Source: Bog-159 sp963738375
GTDB taxonomy: Bacteria; Acidobacteriota; Terriglobia; Bryobacterales; Bryobacteraceae
DNA: 64,000 bases
Direction of reading: 5' to 3'
Assembly (NCBI GenBank): GCA_963738375.1
Contig: CAVTWL010000001.1
Location: 1-64,000, forward strand
Position numbers and translations under genes: made by a program. The notes under the pieces are model-generated. The model was given only the letters and a program-made list of their open reading frames with translations. It had not been told where the DNA came from and made no database searches. Of the stretch, positions 46,800 through 57,268 are shown in pieces (the first letter of the stretch is position 1; every line of letters starts with the position of its first letter).

Positions 46800-47132
46800 A
46801 TGATTCACTCGAAAGTTTCGGCTTTTGGTTTGGCGGTTGCCTTTGCAATTACTTCGGCGGCTGTTTTATCCGCAAAGAAGGGGGACCCGGCCAAAGGCAA
46901 AGAAGTGTTCCAGCAATGCACACCCTGCCACAATGCGGATAGCACGGAAAAGAAAATGGGGCCGGGGCTCAAGGGACTTTACGCCAAGGACAAACTCAAT
47001 AACGGCAAAAAAGTGACCGACGAGAGCGTACGAGCGCAGATCGATGAAGGCGGTAACGGAATGCCGGCTTACAAAGAGATGCTGAGCGAAGACGAGCGCG
47101 ACAATCTCATCGCGTATCTGAAAACCCTCTAG
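46800..47132 (+). CDS. Small class I cytochrome c
   Basis: 110 aa, exported monohaem cytochrome. Signal peptide (VSAFGLAVAFAITSAAVLSA), then haem-binding CTPCH at about residues 40-44, GPGLKGLY and axial Met in GGNGMPAYKEML, ending in LIAYLKTL. A periplasmic electron carrier. ATG 46800 gives the complete signal. The aminotransferase starts 11 bases after its stop. Confidence 0.93.
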   Translation: MIHSKVSAFGLAVAFAITSAAVLSAKKGDPAKGKEVFQQCTPCHNADSTEKKMGPGLKGLYAKDKLNNGKKVTDESVRAQIDEGGNGMPAYKEMLSEDERDNLIAYLKTL

Positions 47133-47143
47133 AACGGCCTCGC

Positions 47144-48315
47144 ATGGCCCACGTCGCACGTTCGGTCGAGCATGTTCCGCATTCGCGGATCCGCGAACTG
47201 GCCGAAATCGCCATGTCGATGCAGGGAGTCCTGCGGCTGTACTTTGGCGAATCCAACCTGCCGACGCCCGACTATATCAAGCGCGCCGCCATCCAGGCGC
47301 TCAGCGTCGGGTATACTTTTTATACAGAGAATGCGGGGCTGCCCTCGCTGCGGCAGGCTATCGCGCGGCAATATGCGGAACTGCAAAAGGTCGAACTCGA
47401 CCCCGCCGCCGAGATTGTGATTACCGCTTCGGGCGTGCAGGCGCTGAATGTGGGCATTCGCGCGGCGCTGGATCCGGGGGATGAGGCGCTGGTGCTGACA
47501 CCGGCGTGGCCGAACGGGTCGTCGAACGTGGCGATGGCCAATGCGGTGGTGAAGCAGATTCCGCAGCCCTTGCGCGGCGACCGCTACGGCATCGATTTCG
47601 AAGCGTTGGAGACGGCGGTGACGCCGCGGACACGGCTACTGCTTTATACCTCGCCTTCCAATCCGCTGGGGTGGGTGGCAACGAGCGAAGACCAGGACCG
47701 ATTGCTGGATTTCTCGCGGCGGCACGGGTTGTGGCTGATGGCGGACGAGGTCTACGACCGGTTGTATTATGCGGGCGACCGGCTGGGGACGCCGGTACCC
47801 TCGATTCTGCGGAAAGCCACGACGGACGATGCGGTGATGGTGGTGCAATCGTTTTCTAAGACCTATTGCATGACGGGGTGGCGCGTGGGCTGGTTGGTGG
47901 CGCGTCGGGACATGGCGGCGAAGGCGACCCAGTTGAACGAGTTCATCATCTCGCATGCGCCGAGCTTTGCGCAGAAGGCTGCGGAAACCGCGTTGGCGCA
48001 GGGGGAAGAGGAACTGGCGGCCATGCTCGGGCGGCTTAAACAGAATCGCGATCTCTGCCTGCAAGCACTGGCCGGGATGCCCGGCGTGACTGTTCCGAAG
48101 CCGGACGGAGCCTTTATCTTTCCCCAAGATAGAACGGCCTCGCCGATTCATTCAACTTCTGCGCGTAACTACTGAAGACTGCAGGCTTGGCCCTGGCGTG
48201 GCATTCGGGCGGGCGGGAAGGGTCGGTCCGGATCTGCTACGCGGCGGGACGGGAAATCCTGGAGCCGGCGCTGGAGCGTCTGGGTAAGTTCTTGCATCAA
48301 AAACAATTCAGTTAA
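47144..48315 (+). CDS. PLP-dependent class I/II aminotransferase, frameshifted 3' end
   Basis: AspC-like aminotransferase of fold type I. An N-terminal helix is followed by VLRLYFGESNLPTPDYIKRA, SGVQALNVGIRAALDPGDEA, TPAWPNGSSNV, YTSPSNPLGWV, LMADEVYDRLYY and the PLP-binding Lys in SFSKTYCMTGWRVG. The first frame stops at 48175 with unrelated sequence after FIFPQ. The expected C-terminus (GLADSFNFCA, LLKTAGLALA, EGSVRICYAAGREILEPALE) continues in another frame to 48315, with at least two breaks between 48130 and 48225. Amino acid substrate unknown; no biosynthetic neighbours. Confidence 0.85.
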
Positions 48316-48377
48316 ATCCAAATCGCAGCGGCCTCTCGTATCCCACTGCTGAAGTTTAACTTCTCAGAGGAGGAAGC

Positions 48378-49848
48378 ATGCGAGTAAACTCCTTCGTTGC
48401 AGCCGCATCCGCAATGTTGATGGCTACCGGCGCTTTCGCCGCCAGCCACCGCAACGGGCCACTGCTGCTCGAAGACCAGACAGCCAATCTGAACGATTTT
48501 TACATGTTTCGCAGTTGGGAAACAGGTCACACCAACGATGTTGTGATGAGTATGAGCGTTCAAGGTTTTCAGAATCCGGACAACGGACCCAGCTATTACA
48601 AGTTCTCCAATAGCGTTCTGTACCGGTTCAACATCAACAACTCCCGGGGTCTGGATGGCAATCCGGACATGCAGATCGATTTCGTCTTCGTGGACACGAT
48701 CGCACCGAACGCCCCTTCGTTTCGTATCTGGGCAGATCACCAGCATCGACGACCCGGGTATTTACTTAAACGAAACCTATGTCGTCGTGCATCCGCAACC
48801 TGGCCACCGGCACGGCCACGCTTCTTCGACACGGACGTGAACGGCCATGCGCTTCCGTGGCTCCGCCCAACACGGGACCGAAGGGCACGCCCAACTATGA
48901 ACACGAACCTGGGCCAGCCATCCATTTTCACGCTGTCGAACGGCATGCGAGTATTCGCCGGCCCGCGCGACGACGCTTTCTATTTCGATAGCGGCGCCAC
49001 CTTCGACTATCTGAACTTCCGCGCGCCCGCCCCGGTTCTAGCGGGCAGCGCCGACACCGGGCCAGGGCGCGGCTTATCCGAACGCGGTCGACGGTTTTGC
49101 GGGCTATAACATCAGCCTGATCGCCGTGGAAATGCCGATCACCATGGTGACCGCCAACGGTACGATTCCCACCGCCACGACCGATCCCAACGCGCACATC
49201 GCCGCCTGGGCCGCGACCCTGCGCCAGCTGGTGACCGTGCGCCAGAGTCCCAACGATCCGGTCAATTTCGGCGACTACGTGCAGGTCGATCGCGTCGGCA
49301 ATCCGCTGACTGTCGAACTGCTCATTCCCGCTGCCCATGAAGGATTACTGGAATCGCAGCAATCCCGCGTAACGATCAGCAGTTCGCGCAGCTCATCGCC
49401 GACCCGTTCTTCGTGAACGCCGTGCTGAAAGGCGTCTACGGACTGAACGTGCCGCCCGCGCCGCGCAACGATTTGCTGGGCGTGTACGTGCCGGACATCA
49501 CGCGCATCGATCTGACGACTCCCGGTGTACGCCAATGCGCAGCAGAGCCGCTTGGGACCCCTGGGCGGCGACAATGCCGGCTGGCCCTTCGGCGGACGCC
49601 GTCCGGATGACGACGTGGTCGATATCGGACTGCGCGCCGCCGCGGGCGTGCTGGTCTCCGGCTTCGGCGGCGCGCCGAACAACGAATTGGGCGACGGCGT
49701 CAATTCCAACGACGTCCCGCTGCTCGACCGTTTCCCGTTCCATGCGCCTCCGCATGCCGGATATCTGCATAGCCAGGAGAACGGCACCAACGTGCCGCGG
49801 AACGCCGACCGGCCAGTAATCGGCCAAGGCGTGGGGCTGCAGGGCTAG
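48378..49848 (+). pseudogene. DUF4331-family exported protein, many frameshifts
   Basis: Signal peptide (VAAASAMLMATGAFAASHRN), then the DUF4331 hallmark DHREAP-like opening here as SHRNGPLLLEDQTANLNDFY, and family pieces scattered over all three frames: QITSIDDPGIYLNETYVVV, TLSNGMRVFAGPRDDAFYFD, GYNISLIAVEMPITMVTANG, FGDYVQVDRVGNPLTVELLI, PDDDVVDIGLRAAAGVLVSG and VNSNDVPLLDRFPFHAPPHA. I count about nine frame changes between 48730 and 49525, nearly all +1, yet almost no sequence is missing. SD AGGAGGA precedes the ATG. Function unknown. Confidence 0.75.
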
Positions 49849-49944
49849 GGGCTGGATGGGTGCCAGGCCCAATCTTCGAAGCGCTAAGGGGCGCGCCTCT
49901 CAGCGCCGCCACGTTTTGCGCGAGGTCCCAAAAGGATTGATCAG

Positions 49945-51235
49945 ATGCCAACATCCCATTTTCTTGTTCTTTGCACTGCGCGCTGTCCGCGCAGGTAAAT
50001 GAACCCGACCGCCTGATGCAAGCATTCACGGATCGCGCGATGGCGGACAGCGTGGCGCGCATGGCGACCGATGAACGCATCCGAATGTACGAGACGCTGG
50101 TCAAATACAAGCCGTGCGATCTGCATTATCCAAAATCTGCTGGCGGGCGCTTACATCCAGAAGATGCGCGAGACGATGGACCGCGGATTATCTGGAACGG
50201 GCTTCGAAGATTGTCAGACGCCGTGCTGGCCAACGACGGCGAGGATTACGAGGCGCTGCGGCTGCGCAGCCAGATCGAACTGGAGCGGCATAATTTCACC
50301 AAGGTGGCCGAGTATTCGCGCGAGCTGATCGCCACGTCGCCGGAAGACCCCTGGAACTGGGGCACGCTGGGCGATTCGCTGATGGAATTGGGGCAGTACG
50401 ACAAAGCGGCCGAGGCTTACCAGCGCATGGTGAATATGCGGCCGGATCTTTCGAGCTACAATCGCGCGTCTTACTACCGTTTCTTTTCGGGCGACGCCAC
50501 GGGCGCGATTAGGTGATGCAGCGGGCCATCGACTCGGGCAGCCGGTCGAGCGAGAACGTGGCCTGGTGCTATGTGGACCTGGGCAACATGAATTTCAAGA
50601 TCGGACGGGTGAGCGATGCGGAGCGCGCCTATCTGGCGGCGCTGCGGTCGTTCCCGGGGTATTATCCGGCGCATGCGGGCTTGGGCCGCGCTTATGCCGC
50701 GGAAGGCAAGATTCCAGAAGCCATCGAGAGCTATAAGCGGGCGCAGGATTCGGTGCCACTGGTGGAATACGCGGGCGCCTTGCAGGATCTGTACACGCTG
50801 GCGGGCAAGCCGGAAGAGGCGCGCAAGCAGGCGGAGATGATCGATATGCTCGACAGGATGGAGCAGGCCAGCGGGCTCAACGTCAACCGGAACCTGGCAA
50901 TGGCCTACGCGGATCGCGACCGCAAGCTGGATCGCGCGCTCGAATTGGTGCAGGGTGAATTGCGCGGACGGCGCGACGCCTACACTTACGATGCGCTGGC
51001 ATGGACGCTTTACAAGAACAAGAAGTATGAGGAAGCCGGGAAAGCGAAGGAGAAGGCGTTGGAGCTGAATACGCCGGAGCCGGGATTTTATTATCACGCG
51101 GGCATGATCGAGCGGGCGCTGGGCCAGAAGGACGAAGCGCGCAAACATCTGGAGAAGGCTTTGGCGTTGAACGCGCGGTTCGATCCGCGGCAGGCGCCTT
51201 TGGCCGAAGCTGCATTGAAGGAGATGGCACAATGA
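49945..51235 (+). pseudogene. Exported TPR-repeat protein, several frameshifts
   Basis: Starts MPTSHFLVL... (signal-like), with a shift near 49972 into ALSAQVNEPDRLMQAFTDRA. TPR units follow: IQNLLAGAYIQKMRETMDRG in a second frame (about 50120-50185), then YEALRLRSQIELERHNFTKV, GTLGDSLMELGQYDKAAEAY, and after a shift near 50514 a clean frame with FKIGRVSDAERAYLAALRSF, AYAAEGKIPEAIESYKRAQD, LAWTLYKNKKYEEAGKAKEK and MIERALGQKDEARKHLEKAL. TPRs mediate protein contacts. It follows the DUF4331 gene, which may need it as a partner (inference). The last gene half overlaps the next start by 4 bases. Confidence 0.72.
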
Positions 51236-51987
51236 AACGGTTGGGACTGTTTTTGATTTGCGCGGGCGTGCTGGCGGCCGCCGACGATCCGATGGGGGCC
51301 ATGCTGAACGAAAAGCTGACGGCGGCGCAGCGCAACAACGGGTGCTACGCTTTGCGCGGCAATAAGTCGCATGACGTGATCGCGGCAATGCGCGGCGCGC
51401 TGGCGAGCGATGTAGTGCGGGCGTGCGCGGCGCGCAATTTGCGGGAAGCGGGCGCGGTGGAGGAATTGAAGGGCGCGCTGAGCGCGCCGGAGCCGGAAGT
51501 GCGGGCGGTGGCGGCGCGGGAACTGGGCTCGTTTGAAAAGCCGGAATTGATTGAGGTACTGGTGAAGGCGGCGCACGATCCGAGCGTGCTGGTGGGGACC
51601 AACGCGGTGATGGGGTTGGGACAATATCACGACCGCGCGGTGCTGCCGAAATTGCTGGATCTGGCGGGGAGCGGTGGTGCGGTCGGGGTGGCCGCGCTCA
51701 GCCGCGCGGCGCAGTTCGACGAACAGGCGGCGCTGCCGGCGGCGCGCAAGCTGCTCAACGGCCGCGATGCGGCAGGCAAGCTGATCGCGCTGCTGGTGGT
51801 GGGGGATTGCGGCGATGCCACTGATTTGCCGCGGTTGCGCGAAATGGCGGCCAAGAGCGAACCGATGGGAACGCGTAGTCGGGGCTTCGGCCTGATGCCC
51901 GCGCTGGATATTTCGGTGGCGGCGCGCAGCGCGATTGCGGGGATTCAGAAGCGGCTGCCGGAGACCGCAGCGAGCCCCGGCGAATAG
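51232..51987 (+). CDS. Exported HEAT-repeat protein
   Basis: 251 aa, ATGA overlap with the TPR gene. Signal peptide (RLGLFLICAGVLAAA) and about five HEAT-like helical pairs (VIAAMRGALASDVVRACAAR, VEELKGALSAPEPEVRAVAA, LIEVLVKAAHDPSVLVGTNA, AVLPKLLDLAGSGGAVGVAA, LPRLREMAAKSEPMGTRS). A scaffold-type solenoid without catalytic residues. Together with the TPR and DUF4331 proteins it forms a run of exported, repeat-rich proteins. Confidence 0.85.
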   Translation: MKRLGLFLICAGVLAAADDPMGAMLNEKLTAAQRNNGCYALRGNKSHDVIAAMRGALASDVVRACAARNLREAGAVEELKGALSAPEPEVRAVAARELGSFEKPELIEVLVKAAHDPSVLVGTNAVMGLGQYHDRAVLPKLLDLAGSGGAVGVAALSRAAQFDEQAALPAARKLLNGRDAAGKLIALLVVGDCGDATDLPRLREMAAKSEPMGTRSRGFGLMPALDISVAARSAIAGIQKRLPETAASPGE

Positions 51988-52023
51988 CTTTCGCTGGCGC
52001 CGGGCGCGCGTTTCACAATCCGC

Positions 52024-52052
52024 TTGACACGCGGCCGGTCATCCTGCAAAAT
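52024..52052 (+). promoter_or_regulatory. Likely sigma-70 promoter for the imuA-imuB-dnaE2 operon
   Basis: TTGACA at 52024-52029 and CAAAAT at 52047-52052 with a 17-base spacer give a perfect -35 and a 4/6 -10. A transcript would start near 52059, leaving a leader of only about 22 bases that carries a direct repeat GCGAAT (52064-52069 and 52075-52080) right up to the ATG at 52081. These mutasome genes are usually SOS-controlled; I could not identify a LexA box here. Confidence 0.55.
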
Positions 52053-52080
52053 TAGGGTGAAGGGCGAATAAAAAGCGAAT

Positions 52081-52893
52081 ATGGGCGCGGTGGCGCTAGG
52101 TCGGGATTTCCAATTCAAAGTAGATAGACCGGAGACCTGTCCCACAGGCATCCCGGAAGTGGACGCCTTGGCGGGCGGCTTGCCGCAGGGGTGTTTGACG
52201 GAGATCTACGGTCAGGCTTGTTCGGGGCGAACCAGCCTGATGCTGGCGGCGCTGGCGCAATCCACCGGGCGCGAGAGCGTATGCGCGCTGGTGGACACCA
52301 ACGATGCATTCGATCCTGCCTCCGCCGCGGCGGCGGGTGTACGGTTGGAACGGCTTTTATGGGTGCGCTGCGGCGGTAATGCCGAACACGCGTTGAAAGC
52401 CGCCGATCTGCTGGTGCAAAGCGGGGGCTTCGGCGTGGTGGCGATGGACCTGGCGGATGCGCCGGCCATCCAAGCACGGCGGATTTCGATGACCTCCTGG
52501 TTCCGCCTGCGGCGCGCGGTGGAGCATACGCCTACGGTGCTGCTGGTGGTGGAGCAGCAGCCGCTGGCGAAAACCTGCGCTTCGCTGACGCTGGAGATGC
52601 GGCGCGAAAAATCAATGTGGCCGGGTGCGCCGGGCTGTTCGCGATTGCTGCGCGGGATGCGGATACAGGTGGAACGGCGCAAGCCGGTGCCGGTTTTGGG
52701 GGCGTCTTTTGAATCGCGTTGCTTCGCGGGGGGAACGCCGGCCTTCGGCCGGTGGCCGCTTACCAATCGGCCGCAGGTTGAGCAACCTGCGGCACAGAGC
52801 AACGGCGCAATTGAGGGACGCTCCCTTACGGTCGCGGCTCTGAACGTCGCGGCTCTGAACGTCGCGGCTCTGAACGTCGCCTCTGAGATTTGA
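52081..52893 (+). CDS. ImuA-like RecA-fold mutasome protein
   Basis: 270 aa. The N-terminal 200 residues are a RecA/ImuA-like ATPase fold (TGIPEVDALAGGLPQG, EIYGQACSGRTSLMLAALA, CALVDTNDAFDPASA, LLWVRCGGNAEHALKAADLL, VVAMDLADAP). The P-loop has Arg in place of the usual Lys. ImuA works with ImuB and DnaE2 in error-prone lesion bypass. The last about 60 residues do not look like the family: they are encoded by two palindromes and a 15-bp tandem repeat, ending in three VAALN units. The original C-terminus seems to have been replaced by repeat DNA. Next gene imuB starts 9 bases later. Confidence 0.8.
   Translation: MGAVALGRDFQFKVDRPETCPTGIPEVDALAGGLPQGCLTEIYGQACSGRTSLMLAALAQSTGRESVCALVDTNDAFDPASAAAAGVRLERLLWVRCGGNAEHALKAADLLVQSGGFGVVAMDLADAPAIQARRISMTSWFRLRRAVEHTPTVLLVVEQQPLAKTCASLTLEMRREKSMWPGAPGCSRLLRGMRIQVERRKPVPVLGASFESRCFAGGTPAFGRWPLTNRPQVEQPAAQSNGAIEGRSLTVAALNVAALNVAALNVASEI
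52738..52793. repeat. Palindromic repeat element inside the imuA 3' end
   Basis: Two perfect hairpins: CCGGCC-TTC-GGCCGG at 52738-52752 and GCCGCAGGTT-GAGC-AACCTGCGGC at 52770-52793. They resemble REP-like chromosomal palindromes and here lie in coding sequence. Whether copies occur elsewhere in the genome cannot be seen from this window. Confidence 0.6.
52831..52880. repeat. Tandem 15-bp repeat, three perfect copies
   Basis: GTCGCGGCTCTGAAC occurs at 52831-52845, 52846-52860 and 52861-52875, followed by the first five bases of a fourth copy. As the unit is divisible by three, it stays in frame and encodes VAALN three times at the end of the ImuA-like protein. Copy number is likely to vary between strains (inference). 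Confidence 0.9.
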
Positions 52894-52902
52894 AGAGGTT
52901 GC

Positions 52903-54150
52903 ATGTTTGCGGCGATTCATGGCGCGGCGGAAGATTCCGCAAAATTATTGCGGCTGGCGCAGGAATTTTCGCCGCAAATGGAACAGACGGCCGCGGATAC
53001 CGTAGCTCTGGATGCCAACGGGCTGGAGCGCATCCACGGGCTGCCACAGCAAATCGCATGGGCCATAGCGCGGCGGGCGGCGGAGCGCGGGGTGCGGGCG
53101 AGTGTGGCGATCGCGGGGAATGCGGACGCGGCGGTGCATGCGGCGCGGGGTTTTGCGGGCGTGAGCGTGATTCCGTACGGCGATGAAGCAAAGTTTCTGG
53201 GCAGCCTGCCGGTGGCGATGTTGAATCCTTCGCCCGAGATGCTGGAGACGCTGGAGCGGTGGGGAATCCGGCGGTTCCGGGATCTGGCGGTGCTGCCGGA
53301 ACTGGGGCTGGCGGAGAGGCTCGGACCGGAAGGGCTGCGGTTGCACAAGTTGGCGCGAGGGGCGGGGGACCGGCCGCTGGTTCCGGTGGATGAGCCGCTC
53401 GAGTTTGCAGAGGAAGCGGAACTGGACTATCCGCTGGAAGTGCTGGAGCCGCTGATGTTCGTGCTGGGGCGACTGCTGTCCGATCTGCGCGCGCGACTGG
53501 TTTCCTATGGGCTGGCTGCGATTGAGCTGCGGCTGCGGCTGAAGCTGGAAAACAAGGGCGAGCATGCGCGCACGCTACGTTTTCCGGCGCCCATGCTGGA
53601 TACCAAGGCATTTCTGAAGCTGCTCGATCTGGATCTGGCCGCCCATCCGCCGCCATCGCCGGTGGTGAAGGTGTGGCTGGAAGCGGAGGCGGCCAAGCCG
53701 CGCGCCACACAGGCCGGATTTTTTGTTCCCGCCGTGCCAGAGCCGGAGAAACTGGAGCTTACGCTGGCGCGCCTGCGATCGCTGGTGGGGGAAAACAATG
53801 TCGGGTCTCCCGTTTTGCTGGATACACACCGGCCGGGCGCTTTTCAAATGGCGGCGCGTCCGCTGGCATCCCCCCCCCAGCGGCAGACGATTTCCGCGCT
53901 GCCTTTGCGCGCCATCCGTCCGCCCCGGCAGGCGCGCGTGCAGATGGTTTCCGGCCAGCCGGTCCACGTGCAATCGGAAGGGTTGCGGGGGCACGTGGTG
54001 GCATCCGCCGGTCCCTGGCGCACTTCGGGCGATTGGTGGACCAATAATCCGTGGGGGCGGGACGAGTGGGACATCGCGCTGAGCGATGGCGCCATTTACC
54101 GCATTTATAGCGAGCAGGGCCGCTGGTTCGTGGACGGCAGTTATGACTAA
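52903..54150 (+). CDS. imuB: ImuB-like Y-family polymerase homolog
   Basis: 415 aa. Starts MFAAIHGAAEDSAKLLRLAQ and has the ImuB opening DTVALDANGLERIHG. The Y-family palm/finger fold and helix-hairpin-helix region follow (LETLERWGIRRFRDLAVLPE), then a little-finger-like domain (PLEFAEEAELDYPLEVLEPL) and a C-terminal tail with SALPLRAIRPPRQARV and GRDEWDIALSDGAIYRIY. ImuB lacks polymerase catalytic acidic residues and acts as the beta-clamp adaptor of the mutasome. It overlaps dnaE2 by 8 bases. Confidence 0.88.
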   Translation: MFAAIHGAAEDSAKLLRLAQEFSPQMEQTAADTVALDANGLERIHGLPQQIAWAIARRAAERGVRASVAIAGNADAAVHAARGFAGVSVIPYGDEAKFLGSLPVAMLNPSPEMLETLERWGIRRFRDLAVLPELGLAERLGPEGLRLHKLARGAGDRPLVPVDEPLEFAEEAELDYPLEVLEPLMFVLGRLLSDLRARLVSYGLAAIELRLRLKLENKGEHARTLRFPAPMLDTKAFLKLLDLDLAAHPPPSPVVKVWLEAEAAKPRATQAGFFVPAVPEPEKLELTLARLRSLVGENNVGSPVLLDTHRPGAFQMAARPLASPPQRQTISALPLRAIRPPRQARVQMVSGQPVHVQSEGLRGHVVASAGPWRTSGDWWTNNPWGRDEWDIALSDGAIYRIYSEQGRWFVDGSYD

Positions 54151-57100
54151 GCCGTACGTGGAACTGCACGCGCGTTCGGCATTCAGCTTTCTGCAAGGCG
54201 CATCGGTGCCCGAGGATCTGGCTTCGACAGGCAGCGATCTGGGCATTCCGGCCATGGCGCTGCTCGACCGCGACGGGGTATACGGCGCGCCGCGCTTTCA
54301 CATGGCGGCGAAGACTACGGGGATGCGGGCACACGTCGGATCGGAGATCACCTGCACCAACGGGAAACGCTATCCGCTGCTGTGTAAAAACCGGGAAGGC
54401 TACCAGAACTTGTGCCGCCTGGTGACGCGCATGAAATTGCGGTCCAAGAAGAAAGGCGAAGGCGCGGCCTCGCTCGATGAGATGGAAGAGTTCGCGCGCG
54501 GCCTGATCTGCATCACGCCGGAAATCGACGAGAGGCTGGCGGGGATCTTTGGAAAACGGAATCTGTATGCCGAGTTGCAGCGGCATATGGACCGGCACGA
54601 GGAAGCCCGCAACCAGGCGGTTGTGGGGAAGGCGCGGCGCATGGGAATCTCGCTGGTGGCGACCAACGGGGTCTGCTATGCGCAGCCCCGGCAGCGGGAA
54701 GTGCTGGACGTGCTTACCTGCGTGCGCGAGAAGGTGACGCTGAAGACCGCGGGGAGGCTGCTGAGCCCGAACGCGGAACGATATTTGAAATCCGGCGCGG
54801 AGATGGCGCGGCTGTTCGCCGATTTGCCGGAAGCCATCGCGAATACGGCGGAGATTTCGTCGCGGTTGGAATTTGCGCTCACCGACCTGGGCTACCAATT
54901 CCCACGCTATCCGACGCCGGATGGCGAGAGCATGGATTCGTTTTTGCGGAAGCGTACGGACGAAGGCGCGCGGCGGCGATACCGGCCGTATCACGAAAAA
55001 GCGCGGCTGCAGATCGAGCGGGAACTGGCGCTGATCGAAAAGCTGAAGCTGTCCGGCTATTTTTTGATCGTGTGGGACATCGTGAACTTCTGCCGGGATC
55101 GCGGCATTCTGGTGCAGGGGCGCGGTTCGGCGGCCAACAGCGCCGTTTGTTATTCGCTGGGCATCACTGCGGTGGATCCGGTGAGCATGGAACTGCTATT
55201 CGAGCGCTTCCTTTCCGAGGAGCGCGGCGAGTGGCCGGATATCGACCTGGACTTGCCCAGCGGAGAGCAACGGGAGCGGGCCATCCAGTATGTCTACGAG
55301 CGCTACGGCAAGCTGGGCGCGGCCATGACCGCCAACGTGATTACGTATCGCGGCAGATCGGCGGCGCGGGAAGTGGGCAAGGCGCTGGGGTTTGAACTGG
55401 TGACGCTCGATCGCCTCTCCAGCCTGGTGCGGGCGTGGGAATGGAAGGATCCCAACGACACGCCGGAGCGGCACTTCAGCGATGCGGGGTTGGATCTGAC
55501 GAATCCACGCATCCGCAAATTCCTGGAGTTGTACCGGGCGGTGCAGGATCTGCCGCGGCATCTGGGGCAGCATTCGGGCGGCATGGTGATCTGCCAGGGC
55601 CAACTGGATTCGGTAGTGCCGCTGGAACCGGCCACCATGCCGGGGCGCGTGGTGGTGCAGTGGGACAAAGAAGACTGCGCGGATATGGGGATCATCAAGG
55701 TGGATCTGCTGGGCCTGGGGATGATGGCGGCGCTGAAGGAGTGCCTCGAGCTGATCCGCGAATCGTATGGGGAAGAGGTGGACCTGGCGCATCTGCCGGC
55801 GGACGATCCGCCGGTGTACCAAGCGCTGCAGAAAGCGGACACCATCGGGATGTTTCAGGTGGAGAGCCGCGCGCAGATGTCGTGCCTGCCGCGCCTGAAG
55901 CCGATGCGATTTTACGACATGGTGGTGCAGGTGGCGATTATCCGGCCGGGGCCGATTGTGGGGAAGATGGTGCATCCTTATTTGCGGCGGCGGCAGGGGA
56001 GGGAGCGAGCCGGACTGCCTGCATCCTTCGCTCGAGCCGGTGCTGCGGCGGACGCTGGGCGTGCCGTTGTTTCAGGAACAGTTGCTGCGCATGGCGATGA
56101 TCGCGGCGGGATTCACGGGCGGGCAGGCGGAGGAATTGCGGCGGGCGATGGGTTTCAAGCGGTCGGAAAAGCGCATGAAAGATATCGAGAGGAAGCTGCG
56201 CGAGGGGATGGATCGCAACGGCATTCGCGGCGCGGTGCAGGACCAGATCGTGCTGTCGATTACTTCGTTTGCGTTGTACGGCTTTCCGGAGTCGCATGCT
56301 GCCAGCTTCGCTATGATCGCGTATGCCAGCGCTTATTTGAAGTGCCATTATCTGGCGGCGTTTACGGCGGCTCTGTTGAATAACCAGCCGATGGGGTTCT
56401 ATCATCCGTCGATTTTGATCAAAGACGCGCAGCGGCACGGGCTGCGGGTGCTGCCGGTGGATGTGACCCAATCGGGCTGGCTGTGTTCCCTCGAACGCAT
56501 GGGCGATCTTTGTTTGCGGCTGGGATTCCGGTATGTGCGGGGCATGCGTCAGCCCGCGGCGGAAGCCATCGTGCGGGCGCGGGAGACGCGGGCCTTCAGC
56601 AGCGTGGACGATCTGGCGATGCGCGTGCCGGAACTGCGCAAGGACGAGATGAAGATGCTGGCGGAAGTGGGCGCGCTGAATCCGCTGCGTCGGATCCACC
56701 GGCGCGATGCGCTGTGGATGGCGGAGCGCGCGGTGCGGACAGTGGGTCCGCTGCTGGAGGAGTTGGAAGCGGCGGAGGGCAGTTCGCCATTGGCGCGCAT
56801 GACGGTGGAGGAGCGGCTGACGGCGGATTTTCGCGGCACGGGGGTGACGATCGGGCGGCATCCGATGGCGTACCGGCGGGCTGAGATGGAGGAGTTGGGC
56901 GTGACTCCGGCGGCGCATCTGGCTGGGGTTTCCGATGGCCGGCTGGTACGCATTGCCGGAACGGTGATCGTGCGGCAGCGGCCCGGCACGGCTAAGGGGT
57001 TCGTGTTTCTAAGCATGGAAGACGAAACCGGCGTAATGAACGCCATCATCGAGCCGGGCACTTACGACCGGTACAAATTAGTTGTCCTGGCGGAGCGGTT

Positions 57101-57212
57101 TTTGTTGATCGACGGGGTGCTACAGAATCAGGATGGAGTGATTTCAGTGAAGGCGGGGCGGGTGGAAGCGCTACGGGCGGGGGCGGCGGCGGAGGCGCAC
57201 AATTTTCATTGA
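54143..57212 (+). CDS. dnaE2: Error-prone DNA polymerase DnaE2, one frameshift
   Basis: About 1022 aa. N-terminal PHP domain (YVELHARSAFSFLQGASVPE, ALLDRDGVYGAPRFH), then the C-family polymerase palm with GRGSAANSAVCYSLGI and the catalytic acids in WPDIDLDLPSGER-like WPDIDLDLPSGEQRE, plus DEMKMLAEVGALN (HhH) and a C-terminal OB-fold (VRIAGTVIVRQRPGTAKGF). The reading frame shifts +1 at the G-rich run near 56000-56015 (after PYLRRRQGRE), and the rest (PSLEPVLRRTLGVPLFQEQL onward) is in the new frame. Either an assembly error or a recent inactivation. The start overlaps imuB, giving a coupled imuA-imuB-dnaE2 operon. Confidence 0.9.
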
Positions 57213-57268
57213 TGAATCCTGTAACATTCACGTAGCAATGCCTCAAAATCCGGCATCGGCAGTTGCTG

